A stretch of DNA of 64,000 nucleotides from Maricaulis salignorans (GTDB lineage: Bacteria; Pseudomonadota; Alphaproteobacteria; Caulobacterales; Maricaulaceae), in the NCBI RefSeq assembly GCF_900103475.1, contig NZ_FNHG01000004.1, positions 124,001 through 188,000 on the forward strand, written 5' to 3'. Position numbers and translations under genes: made by a program. This document shows positions 57,037 through 64,000 of the stretch, piece after piece. The notes beneath the pieces are model-generated. The model saw only the letters and a list, made by a program, of their open reading frames with translations. It did no database searches and was not told the origin of the DNA. Within the stretch, counting starts at the first letter, position 1, and every line of letters begins with the position of its first letter.

Positions 57037-58365
57037 TTGATTGAAGCTGTACCCTTGCCCCTGTTCGACACCCTCGCCCGCAACCGGAAGCTCCGGCTTC
57101 CGCCCTTCGGAGCCTATCTGGCATTGGTGGCCTGCTGGTTCTTCAGCTTCGGACTGCAAACCACCCTGTTTCCCGGCGTCATCACCTTCACCCTCGGCGA
57201 AAGCCCGGAAAGGCTGGGCATTGCCCAGGCGGCCCTGACGGCACCGATGATGTTGCTGCTGCCACTGGCCGGCGTCCTGGCCGAACGCCGCGACCGGCGC
57301 GGCATCCTGTTCTACTTCTATATCTTTGCCGGACTGAGCGCGCTGGCCCTGGCCGGCCTGCTCTTCACCGACCGGCTGTCCTATTGGGCGATGGTGGGCT
57401 TTGCCCTGCTGATCGGCGTCGCCGGCGGTTTCGTGATGCCGGCCCGCGACAGCGCCATCAATCCGGTCGTGCGCATCACCGGCCAGACGCGCCATGGCAG
57501 CGTCGACCTGCAACGCGCCGTCGTCCTGACCTCGACGGTGCAATTCGCCTCGCAGATCGCCGGCATGGGGGTTGGCTATTTCGCGGCCTGGACCGGGCCG
57601 GCGGCCTTGTTTGCGCTGCAGGGTTTCGGCCTGATCATGGGCGGTGTCGCCGCCGCCTTCATGCCGCGCCTGGCGTCCAATCGCGGCCGCTCCACCGCCC
57701 ACCCGCTGGCCGATCTGGTCGATGGCTGGCGCGCCGTGGTGCATTCGCCGGTGCTGATGCCGATGACGGCGATCATGGTCGCGATCGGCTTTCTCGTCGT
57801 CGGCGGCGGTTTCCTGGTGCTGATCCCGCTGCTGATCCGCGAGACCTATGGCGGCGGTTTCCAGGAAATTGCCAGCCTGATGGTGTGTTTCTGGCTCGGC
57901 GCCCTGGCGGCCAATATCGCCCTGGTCAAGTTTCGCCAGATCGAGCGGCCGGGCCGCGCCGTGGTGCTGGCACAATGCGTCACCGTGCTGGCGCTCGGGG
58001 CCTTTGCCCTGCCGATGCCTTTGTGGACGCTGTATCTGCTGGTCTTCTTCTGGGGCCTTGGCGCCGGTGTCGCCATTTCGCTGAGCCGTTCGGTGGTACA
58101 GGAACAGGCGCCCCCGGCCAAGCTGGCGCGGGTGATGTCGGTCTATCAGCTTGGCCTGTTCGGCGGCATGCCGGCCGGCGCTGTCATCATGGGTTTTGTT
58201 GTCGGCGCCACCGGGCCACACATTGCCGCGCTGATCCCGATGGGCGGGCTGGCGCTGGTCTTGCTGGTCATAAGCCTCACAACCCCCATATTATCAGTCA
58301 GACGCGGTGGTCATACCATCGTGACCGCAACTGGCGAGGAAATCGACAATGCCCCGGCTGAATGA
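57037..58365 (+). CDS. Major facilitator superfamily transporter
   Basis: 442 residues with 12 membrane segments. The loop between helices two and three has GVLAERRDRRGILFYFY (family motif A-like), and helix five follows AGGFVMPARDSAINPVVRI, as in the enterobactin-exporter/MFS_3 subgroup. No SD sequence and no ATG near the expected N-terminus; TTG at 57037 is used. The last 17 bases overlap msrB. Substrate unknown. Confidence 0.88.
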   Translation: MIEAVPLPLFDTLARNRKLRLPPFGAYLALVACWFFSFGLQTTLFPGVITFTLGESPERLGIAQAALTAPMMLLLPLAGVLAERRDRRGILFYFYIFAGLSALALAGLLFTDRLSYWAMVGFALLIGVAGGFVMPARDSAINPVVRITGQTRHGSVDLQRAVVLTSTVQFASQIAGMGVGYFAAWTGPAALFALQGFGLIMGGVAAAFMPRLASNRGRSTAHPLADLVDGWRAVVHSPVLMPMTAIMVAIGFLVVGGGFLVLIPLLIRETYGGGFQEIASLMVCFWLGALAANIALVKFRQIERPGRAVVLAQCVTVLALGAFALPMPLWTLYLLVFFWGLGAGVAISLSRSVVQEQAPPAKLARVMSVYQLGLFGGMPAGAVIMGFVVGATGPHIAALIPMGGLALVLLVISLTTPILSVRRGGHTIVTATGEEIDNAPAE

Positions 58366-58747
58366 AGCAGAGATTGCGCGCCTGCGCGACGCGCTCGACG
58401 CCACCACCGAGGCCATCGCCTTCGCCGAAGGCACCGAGCCGCCCTTCTCCCACCCGCTCAATGACGAAAAACGGCCCGGGACCTATCATTGCGCCGTCTG
58501 CGGCGAGGCCGCCTTTGCTGCGGCGCATAAATACGAGTCCGGTTCCGGCTGGCCGTCCTTCTGGCAACCGGCCACTCCGGACGCGGTCGAGACCAAGACA
58601 GACTACAAGCTGCGCTATCCGCGCATCGAGATTCACTGCGCCAATTGCGGCGCCCATATGGGCCATGTCTTTTCTGACGGCCCGCCACCGACCGGCCAGC
58701 GCTATTGTACCAATGGCGGCGTGCTGGATTTCAAGCCGGATGCGTAG
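58349..58747 (+). CDS. msrB: Peptide-methionine (R)-S-oxide reductase
   Basis: 132 residues. Zinc cysteine pairs CAVCG and CANCG, the WPSFWQP block and the catalytic cysteine in GQRYCTNGG identify MsrB, which repairs methionine-R-sulphoxide in proteins with thioredoxin. The residue after the catalytic Cys region is NGG and not the more usual NSA/NSV, a minor variant. The start overlaps the MFS gene, with GAGGAAATCGACA as ribosome-binding site, so it is co-translated. Confidence 0.95.
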   Translation: MPRLNEAEIARLRDALDATTEAIAFAEGTEPPFSHPLNDEKRPGTYHCAVCGEAAFAAAHKYESGSGWPSFWQPATPDAVETKTDYKLRYPRIEIHCANCGAHMGHVFSDGPPPTGQRYCTNGGVLDFKPDA

Positions 58748-58794
58748 CAGAACCGGTGGCTAACGCTAAACCAACGGGTAACCAGGGGGGAATA

Positions 58795-61068
58795 ATGACA
58801 TCACATACAACAAGCCAACGGGTGATTCGGATCGGTGCGGGGCTCGTCGCCCTGCTCGCCGCCGCCTGCAGCCCGGAGACTACCATGACCGCCGATAATA
58901 CCACCGCGACGCCGTCCTCTGCCCTGATTGACCGCGCCCGCGGGATCGAGGCGCCAATGGCCGAGCAACGTCCTGTCGAGATTGAACAACTCGGCTTCAC
59001 CCGGATCGATGAATATCAGTGGATCAAGGATGAGAACTGGCAGCAGGTGATGCGCGAGCCCGAAGTGCTCGACGCCGATATCCGCGCCCTGCTCGATGCC
59101 GAAAACGCCTATATCGACACTGTGATGGAGCCGACCGCTGCGCTACAGGAGCAGATTTTCCAGGAGATCCGCGGCCGCATCAAGGAAGACGACAGCTCGG
59201 TGCCCGAGCGTGACGGCAATTACGAATATTTCAGCCGCTACCGCGAAGGTGGCCAATACCCGATCTATTCACGCCGCCCGGTGGATCCGGTCACCGGTGA
59301 AGCCAATGGCGACGAGGAAATCCTGATCGATGGCGATGCCGAAGCGGCCGATTTCGATTATCTCGATTTCGGCGAAGTCGAGCACAGCCCCGACCATCGC
59401 TATCTCGCCTATGCCGTCGATATCCGCGGCTCCGAATATTACGAGGTCCGGATCAAGGACATCGCCACCGGCGCGATCATCTCGACCCTGACGGACGAAT
59501 CCACCGGCGACTTCGTGTGGACGAATGACAGCGAGACCCTCTACTGGATCTGGCGCGACGATAATGGCCGCTCGAGCCGCGTCTACCGTCAGCCGCGCGA
59601 GGGCGGGGTCAGCGAGCTGGTCTATGAAGAACCCGATGCCGGCTTCTTCATCTCGATCGGCCTGTCGGACGGCGAGAATTATGTCGTCATCAATGCCGGC
59701 GGCCACACCTCCAACGAGATCCGCCTGATCGACGCCAATGACTCAAGTGCCGAGCCGGTACTGATCGCCCCGCGTGAGACGAATGTCGAATATTATCTGA
59801 CCGAAGCGCCAGACCGCTTCTACTTCCGCACCAATCTGGACGGTGCTGTCGATTTCAAGATCATGGCGGCGCCGCTGGACAATCCGGGCCGCGAGAACTG
59901 GGTCGATGTGATCGAACACCGCCCCGGCGTGCTCGTCCTCGACCTGATCGGTTTCCAGGACTGGCAAGTGCGCATGGAACGCGAGAACGCCCTGCCGCGT
60001 ATCGTCGTGCGCGAATATGCAACGGGCGCCGAACACCAGATCGATTTCGCCGAGGAAGCCTATTCGCTCGGCGTCTCGGCCGGTTATGAATACGCCGTCG
60101 ATCTGATCCGCTTCTCCTATGAAAGCCCGTCGACGCCGGAAGAGACTTATGATTACAACATGCGCACCCATGAGCGTGTGCTGCGCAAGCGTCAGGAAGT
60201 GCCTTCCGGGCATGATCCGGCCGATTATGTCGTCCGCCGCATCATGGCGCCGGCGTCGGACGGGGCCCAGATCCCGGTCACCGTCCTCTACCATGCCGAC
60301 ACGCCCATCGACGGTTCTGCGCCACTGATGCTGTATGGCTATGGCTCCTACGGCATCACCATCCCGTCCGGGTTCCGCGTCACACCGCTCTCATTGGTCG
60401 ATCGCGGCATGGTCTACGCCGTCGCCCATATCCGCGGCGGCATGGCGGGTGGCTATCAATGGTATCTCGACGGCAAGCTGGAGAATAAGGAGAACACCTT
60501 CTCCGACTTCATCGCAGCCGGCGAGGCCCTGGCCAGCCAGGGCTACACCTCACGCGGCAATATCGTCGCCTATGGCGGATCTGCGGGTGGCCTTCTGGTG
60601 GGCGCAGCGATCAATCTTCAGCCCGACCTGTTTGCCGGCGCCATCGCGGCGGTGCCCTTCGTCGACGTCGTCAACACCATGTCAGACGCCGAATTACCGC
60701 TGACCCCGCCGGAATGGCCTGAATGGGGCAATCCGATCGAGAGCGCCGAAGATTATCAGACGATGATCGCCTACAGCCCCTATGACCAGGTTCGCGAAAT
60801 GGCCTATCCGCATGTCCTCGCGACCGGTGGCCTGACCGATCCGCGCGTTACCTATTGGGAGCCGACCAAATGGGTCGCGCGCCTGCGGGACCGTCGGACC
60901 GATGACGGGCTGACCCTGCTGCGCATGAATATGGGAGCCGGCCATGGCGGCGCCTCGGGCCGGTTTGACAGCCTGCGCGAGACCGCGATGAACTGGGCCT
61001 TCGCCCTGATGACGGTCGGTCTCGCCGACGGTGAAGTCGAGGAAATCGCCGCGGAAGCCCGGCAATAG
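58795..61068 (+). CDS. S9 prolyl oligopeptidase (oligopeptidase B-like), lipoprotein
   Basis: 757 residues. A lipoprotein signal (GLVALLAAACSPET, lipobox LAAAC), the seven-bladed propeller (about residues 80-480) and a C-terminal hydrolase domain. Catalytic serine in AYGGSAGGLLVG, aspartate near GGLTDPRVTYWEP and histidine in GAGHGGASGRF. It cleaves short peptides, here presumably in the periplasm, whereas most oligopeptidase B proteins are cytosolic. GGGGGGAATA precedes the ATG. A strong terminator follows. Confidence 0.94.
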   Translation: MTSHTTSQRVIRIGAGLVALLAAACSPETTMTADNTTATPSSALIDRARGIEAPMAEQRPVEIEQLGFTRIDEYQWIKDENWQQVMREPEVLDADIRALLDAENAYIDTVMEPTAALQEQIFQEIRGRIKEDDSSVPERDGNYEYFSRYREGGQYPIYSRRPVDPVTGEANGDEEILIDGDAEAADFDYLDFGEVEHSPDHRYLAYAVDIRGSEYYEVRIKDIATGAIISTLTDESTGDFVWTNDSETLYWIWRDDNGRSSRVYRQPREGGVSELVYEEPDAGFFISIGLSDGENYVVINAGGHTSNEIRLIDANDSSAEPVLIAPRETNVEYYLTEAPDRFYFRTNLDGAVDFKIMAAPLDNPGRENWVDVIEHRPGVLVLDLIGFQDWQVRMERENALPRIVVREYATGAEHQIDFAEEAYSLGVSAGYEYAVDLIRFSYESPSTPEETYDYNMRTHERVLRKRQEVPSGHDPADYVVRRIMAPASDGAQIPVTVLYHADTPIDGSAPLMLYGYGSYGITIPSGFRVTPLSLVDRGMVYAVAHIRGGMAGGYQWYLDGKLENKENTFSDFIAAGEALASQGYTSRGNIVAYGGSAGGLLVGAAINLQPDLFAGAIAAVPFVDVVNTMSDAELPLTPPEWPEWGNPIESAEDYQTMIAYSPYDQVREMAYPHVLATGGLTDPRVTYWEPTKWVARLRDRRTDDGLTLLRMNMGAGHGGASGRFDSLRETAMNWAFALMTVGLADGEVEEIAAEARQ

Positions 61069-61091
61069 GGGCTTTCGACACTGAACAGAAG

Positions 61092-61124
61092 AGGCCCGGA
61101 TCGATCGATCCGGGCCTTTTTTTT
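61092..61124 (+). terminator. Rho-independent terminator
   Basis: AGGCCCGGAT-CGAT-CGATCCGGGCCT-type near-perfect stem followed by eight T residues on the plus strand, 23 bp after the oligopeptidase stop. Confidence 0.93.
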
Positions 61125-61202
61125 GCGCCTGCCGCGTTGGATCAGGCCCTAGAGATGGCGAGCGGGCAGACGTCGGGCTTGCGGCCCTGCCAGGCACCAG
61201 AA

Positions 61203-61232
61203 TGGCCCGCTGCAAGCAAGCTCGCAGCGGGC
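61203..61232 (-). terminator. Hairpin after the tonB gene
   Basis: GGCCCGCTGC, a 10-base loop and GCAGCGGGCC in the exact complement, 44 bp past the tonB stop on the minus strand. No T-tract, so termination is only probable. Confidence 0.5.
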
Positions 61233-61275
61233 CGGTTCCGGCCGGACGGGGCCATCCGCGACGGCCGGAAAGCGC

Positions 61276-61893
61276 TTATTCGTCGAGGCGGAAGACCAGC
61301 TGCGTGGTCGCACCGCGATACATGACCGGCTGGCCGGCCTCGACCTGTGGATTATACCGCCAGTTCGCCACCGCATTCACCGACGCCCGCTCAAACAGCG
61401 AGCTGGTGCAATCGAGCGAACGGACGTTCGCTGTCCGGCCCTGGGGGGTAATGTCGAACAGGACAGTGCACTGCCCTTCCAGCCGGCGCTCGGCGGCGCG
61501 CGCGGGATAGGATGGCTCCACGCGGACGATGGGAGCCGGGTCGCGCTCGGTCACCACGATGCTTCCGGGTCCGCTAATCTCGGCCCGGGCGATGGTCGGC
61601 ATGACGTATTCCCCCATGGTCACCACCGAGTCGACCGCGCTGGATGCAGTCTCCAGGGCCGGCGGGGCCGGTGGCGGCGCGACGGGGTCGACGATGATCA
61701 GGTCGCGCCCCCGGTCTGGCGGTGTTTCGACGGGCTCGAACTTGATGACGAGGTCGGGTGTATCGGCTTCGACTACCGGATGAACCGGCCCGATATCGAT
61801 CAATTGGCGCATCAACAGGAAAAGCGCGACCGTGATGACGGCCGCGACCGGCATGATCAGTGGCATTCTGAGAGACTGAAAACTGGCTGTCAT
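61276..61893 (-). CDS. Energy transducer TonB
   Basis: 205 residues. One N-terminal membrane anchor (PLIMPVAAVITVALFLLMRQ), a short Pro/Glu-rich periplasmic segment (VDPVAPPPAPPALETA) and the TonB C-terminal domain: PSYPARAAERRLEGQCTVLF, then SVNAVANWRYNPQVEAGQPV and the final strand TTQLVFRLDE. It transmits proton-motive force to outer-membrane receptors. ATG 61893 follows GGAGG by eight bases. ExbB/ExbD are not in the window. It lies 408 bp downstream of the TPR gene, separated by a terminator. Confidence 0.92.
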   Translation of the reverse strand: MTASFQSLRMPLIMPVAAVITVALFLLMRQLIDIGPVHPVVEADTPDLVIKFEPVETPPDRGRDLIIVDPVAPPPAPPALETASSAVDSVVTMGEYVMPTIARAEISGPGSIVVTERDPAPIVRVEPSYPARAAERRLEGQCTVLFDITPQGRTANVRSLDCTSSLFERASVNAVANWRYNPQVEAGQPVMYRGATTQLVFRLDE

Positions 61894-62225
61894 CGGACAG
61901 ACCTCCCCTTGGACAGCGTTCTGGATGGCCCCGACAGACACTGCCTCTCGACCCGCCCTTCGCCCGATGGCGGGAACCGCCGACCAGGGTGAGCGCGTGC
62001 GACGCAGAGCCACAACACAGCCCCGCGCCACGATGAAATCATGATCGGCAGAGAGGGCGAAACAACGGCGGAAGCAGGAAAGATTGTGACCATTGCGGGG
62101 TCATTTGCCGGGTGACGGAGCTGACGTTTGACTGGGCCAGACCGCGAACGCCCCCCGGACGAGCAGGCCCGGCCCGCGCGATGGGCCGGCAAATGCGGCG
62201 GCGGAAGCTTCGAACTGCCGATCAG
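61894..62225. other. Gap upstream of tonB, no gene
   Basis: About 330 bp between the TPR gene terminator and tonB. Frames here have no ribosome-binding site. It should hold the tonB promoter; no iron-box-like palindrome was recognised by eye. Confidence 0.45.
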
Positions 62226-62255
62226 AAAAAACGCCCCGGCCAGAAGCCGGGGCGT
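62226..62255 (-). terminator. Rho-independent terminator of the TPR gene
   Basis: On the minus strand ACGCCCCGGC-TTCT-GCCGGGGCGT-like stem followed by TTTTTT, 45 bp beyond the TPR gene stop. Confidence 0.93.
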
Positions 62256-62301
62256 TGATCAATTCACACTGATGCCAGAACGATCTGACAGTCAGGTCGG
62301 C

Positions 62302-63834
62302 TTAACCCGCTTCATCGCCCTCGCCAGCCTCTTCGGCTGGTGCTGCGGCGGCAGCAAGCTGGGCAATCGACTCGCCGAACTCATTATAGAGATCGGTACA
62401 GCGTGGCGGGACGGTGATGATGATGCGTCCATTCTCGTCCATCGTGCCGAGCAGACGGGCGGTGTTGAGCAAATCATCAACGCCGAACTGACACTCATCG
62501 CGGCGCACCCGTTCACGGATGCGGACACGATCCGCCTCAGCGCGGATCACGCTGTTGATATAGGTGATGTAACCACTCGCGGTGGAGCGCGAGTAAGGAT
62601 AGCGCGTGCCTTCCTGGAAAGCTGCGAGCGCCGACTGCCGGCGATCCAGCTCCAGGCGGACATTGCCCAGAAGCGTCCAGGCCGTACCCGGACGGTCAAG
62701 ACCACCCCGGTTGAGGGCGTCCTCAAAGGCGGTTTCGGCTTCAGAGAGCTGGCGCTCCTGGAACAGGGCCTCCGCCAGTTTCAGATAGTCATTGCCGTCA
62801 CCAGAGAGCTGGGCGACCTGACGGAGCACTGGAATGGCGCGTTCCCATTCGCGGGCCTGACGCCACATATTCGCCAGCAGATTGAGATTGCGCTGGCTGC
62901 GCTCGACCACGCCGGCATTCATCTCACGCTCGAGAATGATGGCACCGCGATAAGGGTATCCGAAATAGCTGTAATACTGGGCGAGCGCCTCGATTTCGCG
63001 CCCCTCAGTGAACATGCCATTGATATACATGATCTTGTTGGCTTCGAACGCGTCTTCTTCGCGATCGACCTGCGCCAGCAGCGAGGCGTAGGACCGCCAA
63101 TTGCTCTTTTCGGCAGGCCAGCGCTGAACCATCTCCTGGACGATTTCCATCTGCTGGGGAACCATCTCGAGTTGCTGGTAATAGAACAGCATCAGGCTGT
63201 AATCGCCGCGTTGGCGGTCGCCGGCCGGGATCATCGCCCAGAAGCGATTGGCCCAGGTCAGACCTTCGCGATAGCGCTCGGCCTGGCCATAGGCCTGGGC
63301 CAGCATGCGAGCGAGCGGCGCATTGACGATTTCGGTACCACCATCGGCCACCGCACGCTCAAGCGAAGCGATGCCGCGGGCATAGTCCTCAATCGTGATG
63401 TAGAGCTGGCCGATATTGATCCGGTAGCTGTTGATCTCGCTGGGGAGCATGGCGCCGGTCGCGATGGCGCCTTCCCAGTCCTGGATCGCCTGGGAGACCC
63501 GATCGGTGTCGTAATAGGCACGGCCGCGCAATTGCAGCGAAACCGCACGCTCATATGGATTGATGCTGGAGTTCGCCAGAGCCCGGTTCAGGGTCGTGAT
63601 CGACGCGGCATATTGTTCCGCCTCCTGTTGCGCCAAAGCTTCCTGGACGATCTCCCCGATCGCCGCCGAGAAGACCCGGTCCGCAGCATTCTGATCGGAT
63701 TGTTCATCCGAACGGCGCTCGCGTCTTTGCGCATCCGCTGGCGCGAACACACCGCCGGTCAGCGACACGGCGATCGCGAGCATGGCAAGCTTGCGGGTTA
63801 CCCCAGTCAGATCGAAACCGCTAAAACGGATCAT
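62302..63834 (-). CDS. Periplasmic TPR-repeat protein linked to TonB
   Basis: 510 residues. A signal peptide (LAMLAIAVSLTGGVFAPADA, cleavage after ADAQ), then about nine tetratricopeptide-like helix pairs (for example SLQLRGRAYYDTDRVSQAIQ and YLKLAEALFQERQLSEAETA). C-terminal part with two cysteines (RDECQFGVDDLL, PPRCTDLY) and an Ala/Glu tail. AAGGAG is six bases before ATG 63834. In Caulobacterales such a TPR protein commonly lies beside tonB/exbBD and is thought to help the transport machinery. Confidence 0.85.
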   Translation of the reverse strand: MIRFSGFDLTGVTRKLAMLAIAVSLTGGVFAPADAQRRERRSDEQSDQNAADRVFSAAIGEIVQEALAQQEAEQYAASITTLNRALANSSINPYERAVSLQLRGRAYYDTDRVSQAIQDWEGAIATGAMLPSEINSYRINIGQLYITIEDYARGIASLERAVADGGTEIVNAPLARMLAQAYGQAERYREGLTWANRFWAMIPAGDRQRGDYSLMLFYYQQLEMVPQQMEIVQEMVQRWPAEKSNWRSYASLLAQVDREEDAFEANKIMYINGMFTEGREIEALAQYYSYFGYPYRGAIILEREMNAGVVERSQRNLNLLANMWRQAREWERAIPVLRQVAQLSGDGNDYLKLAEALFQERQLSEAETAFEDALNRGGLDRPGTAWTLLGNVRLELDRRQSALAAFQEGTRYPYSRSTASGYITYINSVIRAEADRVRIRERVRRDECQFGVDDLLNTARLLGTMDENGRIIITVPPRCTDLYNEFGESIAQLAAAAAPAEEAGEGDEAG

Positions 63835-63932
63835 CGATGGCTCCTTCATACCAGTCCCGCTCCCCTGGACAGGCTTTCACAAACTGTCTGGGTGGCCCCG
63901 TTCCGGCGCACACCCGCTCCCGCAGTCGTCAA

Positions 63933-63961
63933 TGGATGAGCGTGGTGGGCCACGCTCATCC
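63933..63961 (-). terminator. Hairpin after the gene at the right edge
   Basis: GGATGAGCGTGG and its complement CCACGCTCATCC with a five-base loop, 12 bp beyond the stop at 63974 on the minus strand. No T-tract, so either an attenuator or an RNA-stabilising hairpin between that gene and the TPR gene. Confidence 0.6.
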
Positions 63962-63973
63962 ATCGCCGTATTC

Positions 63974-64000
63974 CTATTGCGAAATGCGGAATTCGAATTG
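63974..64000 (-). CDS. Last eight codons of a further gene (possibly a second TonB)
   Basis: The minus strand reads ..QFEFRISQ and TAG at 63974. A Q-F-x-F-R ending resembles the last beta strand of TonB C-terminal domains, which fits the neighbourhood, but eight residues are too few to be certain. The rest is outside the window. Confidence 0.4.
   Translation of the reverse strand, partial: QFEFRISQ

Noticed and set aside
56884-58221. 445-codon minus-strand frame antisense to the MFS gene
   Set aside because: Gln/His/Arg-rich translation with no domain; the plus strand shows 12 membrane segments.
1-64000. tRNA, rRNA or other known structured RNA genes
   Set aside because: No cloverleaf with a plausible anticodon arm and TTCGA-type T-loop, and no rRNA-like segments, were found by reading the gaps; a covariance-model search would be needed to be certain.

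Overview
The window reads as the chromosome of a GC-rich, dimorphic-type alphaproteobacterium, most likely Caulobacterales/Maricaulales (Hyphomonadaceae or Maricaulis-like). The evidence is an RcGTA-type gene transfer agent cluster, a PleC/DivJ-type histidine kinase, CtrA-type TTAA-N7-TTAA sites, a stand-alone DnaA domain IV protein next to a DUF6456-like protein, two DUF2336 proteins, a YcgN protein and a TonB/TPR cluster. This placement is inference; no rRNA, tRNA or CRISPR array was found.

Layout. 1-2.7 kb: the N-terminal part of a PhoQ-like kinase, its OmpR-type regulator, a PepSY protein and a DnaJ-type protein, all on the minus strand. 2.7-17.7 kb: a gene transfer agent head-tail cluster on the minus strand, from small terminase (17.7 kb) to host-specificity protein (2.7 kb). 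It has no g7 head-tail adaptor and is interrupted by a DUF4760 gene, by a mini-gene and terminator, by two plus-strand membrane genes, and by palindromic repeats. 17.8-19.7 kb: a repeat-rich gap carrying one foreign-looking secreted-protein gene. 19.7-31.8 kb: ordinary chromosomal genes (ycgN, a bifunctional penicillin-binding protein, a voltage-gated cation channel, a GGDEF-EAL protein, DUF2336, an MscS channel, prfC, DUF1491). 31.8-39.5 kb: envelope proteins of unknown function around a DivJ-like kinase, then sufE and the DnaA-like/DUF6456 pair. 39.6-47.4 kb: a tightly overlapping Mrp-type cation/proton antiporter operon in the order E-F-G-DUF4040-B-C-D-D-TM-D. 47.5-52.4 kb: DUF2336, rnk, aquaporin, and a divergent quinone-oxidoreductase/LysR pair.

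52.36-56.30 kb is the most unusual part. It is an AT-richer accessory island bounded by a 21-bp direct repeat, the first copy of which overlaps the stop codon of the LysR gene. Inside, four single genes (two of them predicted lipoproteins) alternate with palindromic elements that have one of two inverted end sequences, ..GTGTCCCCGTTTT or ..GGTGCCTGTCACCATTT. Three full elements share a 26-bp-armed hairpin whose arms differ between subfamilies by compensated base pairs. No recombinase or transposase is encoded here. A deleted copy of the same element also flanks the gene at 18.2-19.3 kb.

56.4-64 kb: DoxX-like protein, MFS transporter, msrB, an S9 oligopeptidase lipoprotein, TonB and a TPR protein, ending in the last codons of a further minus-strand gene. 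GTA particle genes are expected to be co-transcribed, but the terminators near 10.7 and 9.95 kb would split the cluster unless there is read-through or additional promoters. The Mrp genes should assemble into one membrane complex.
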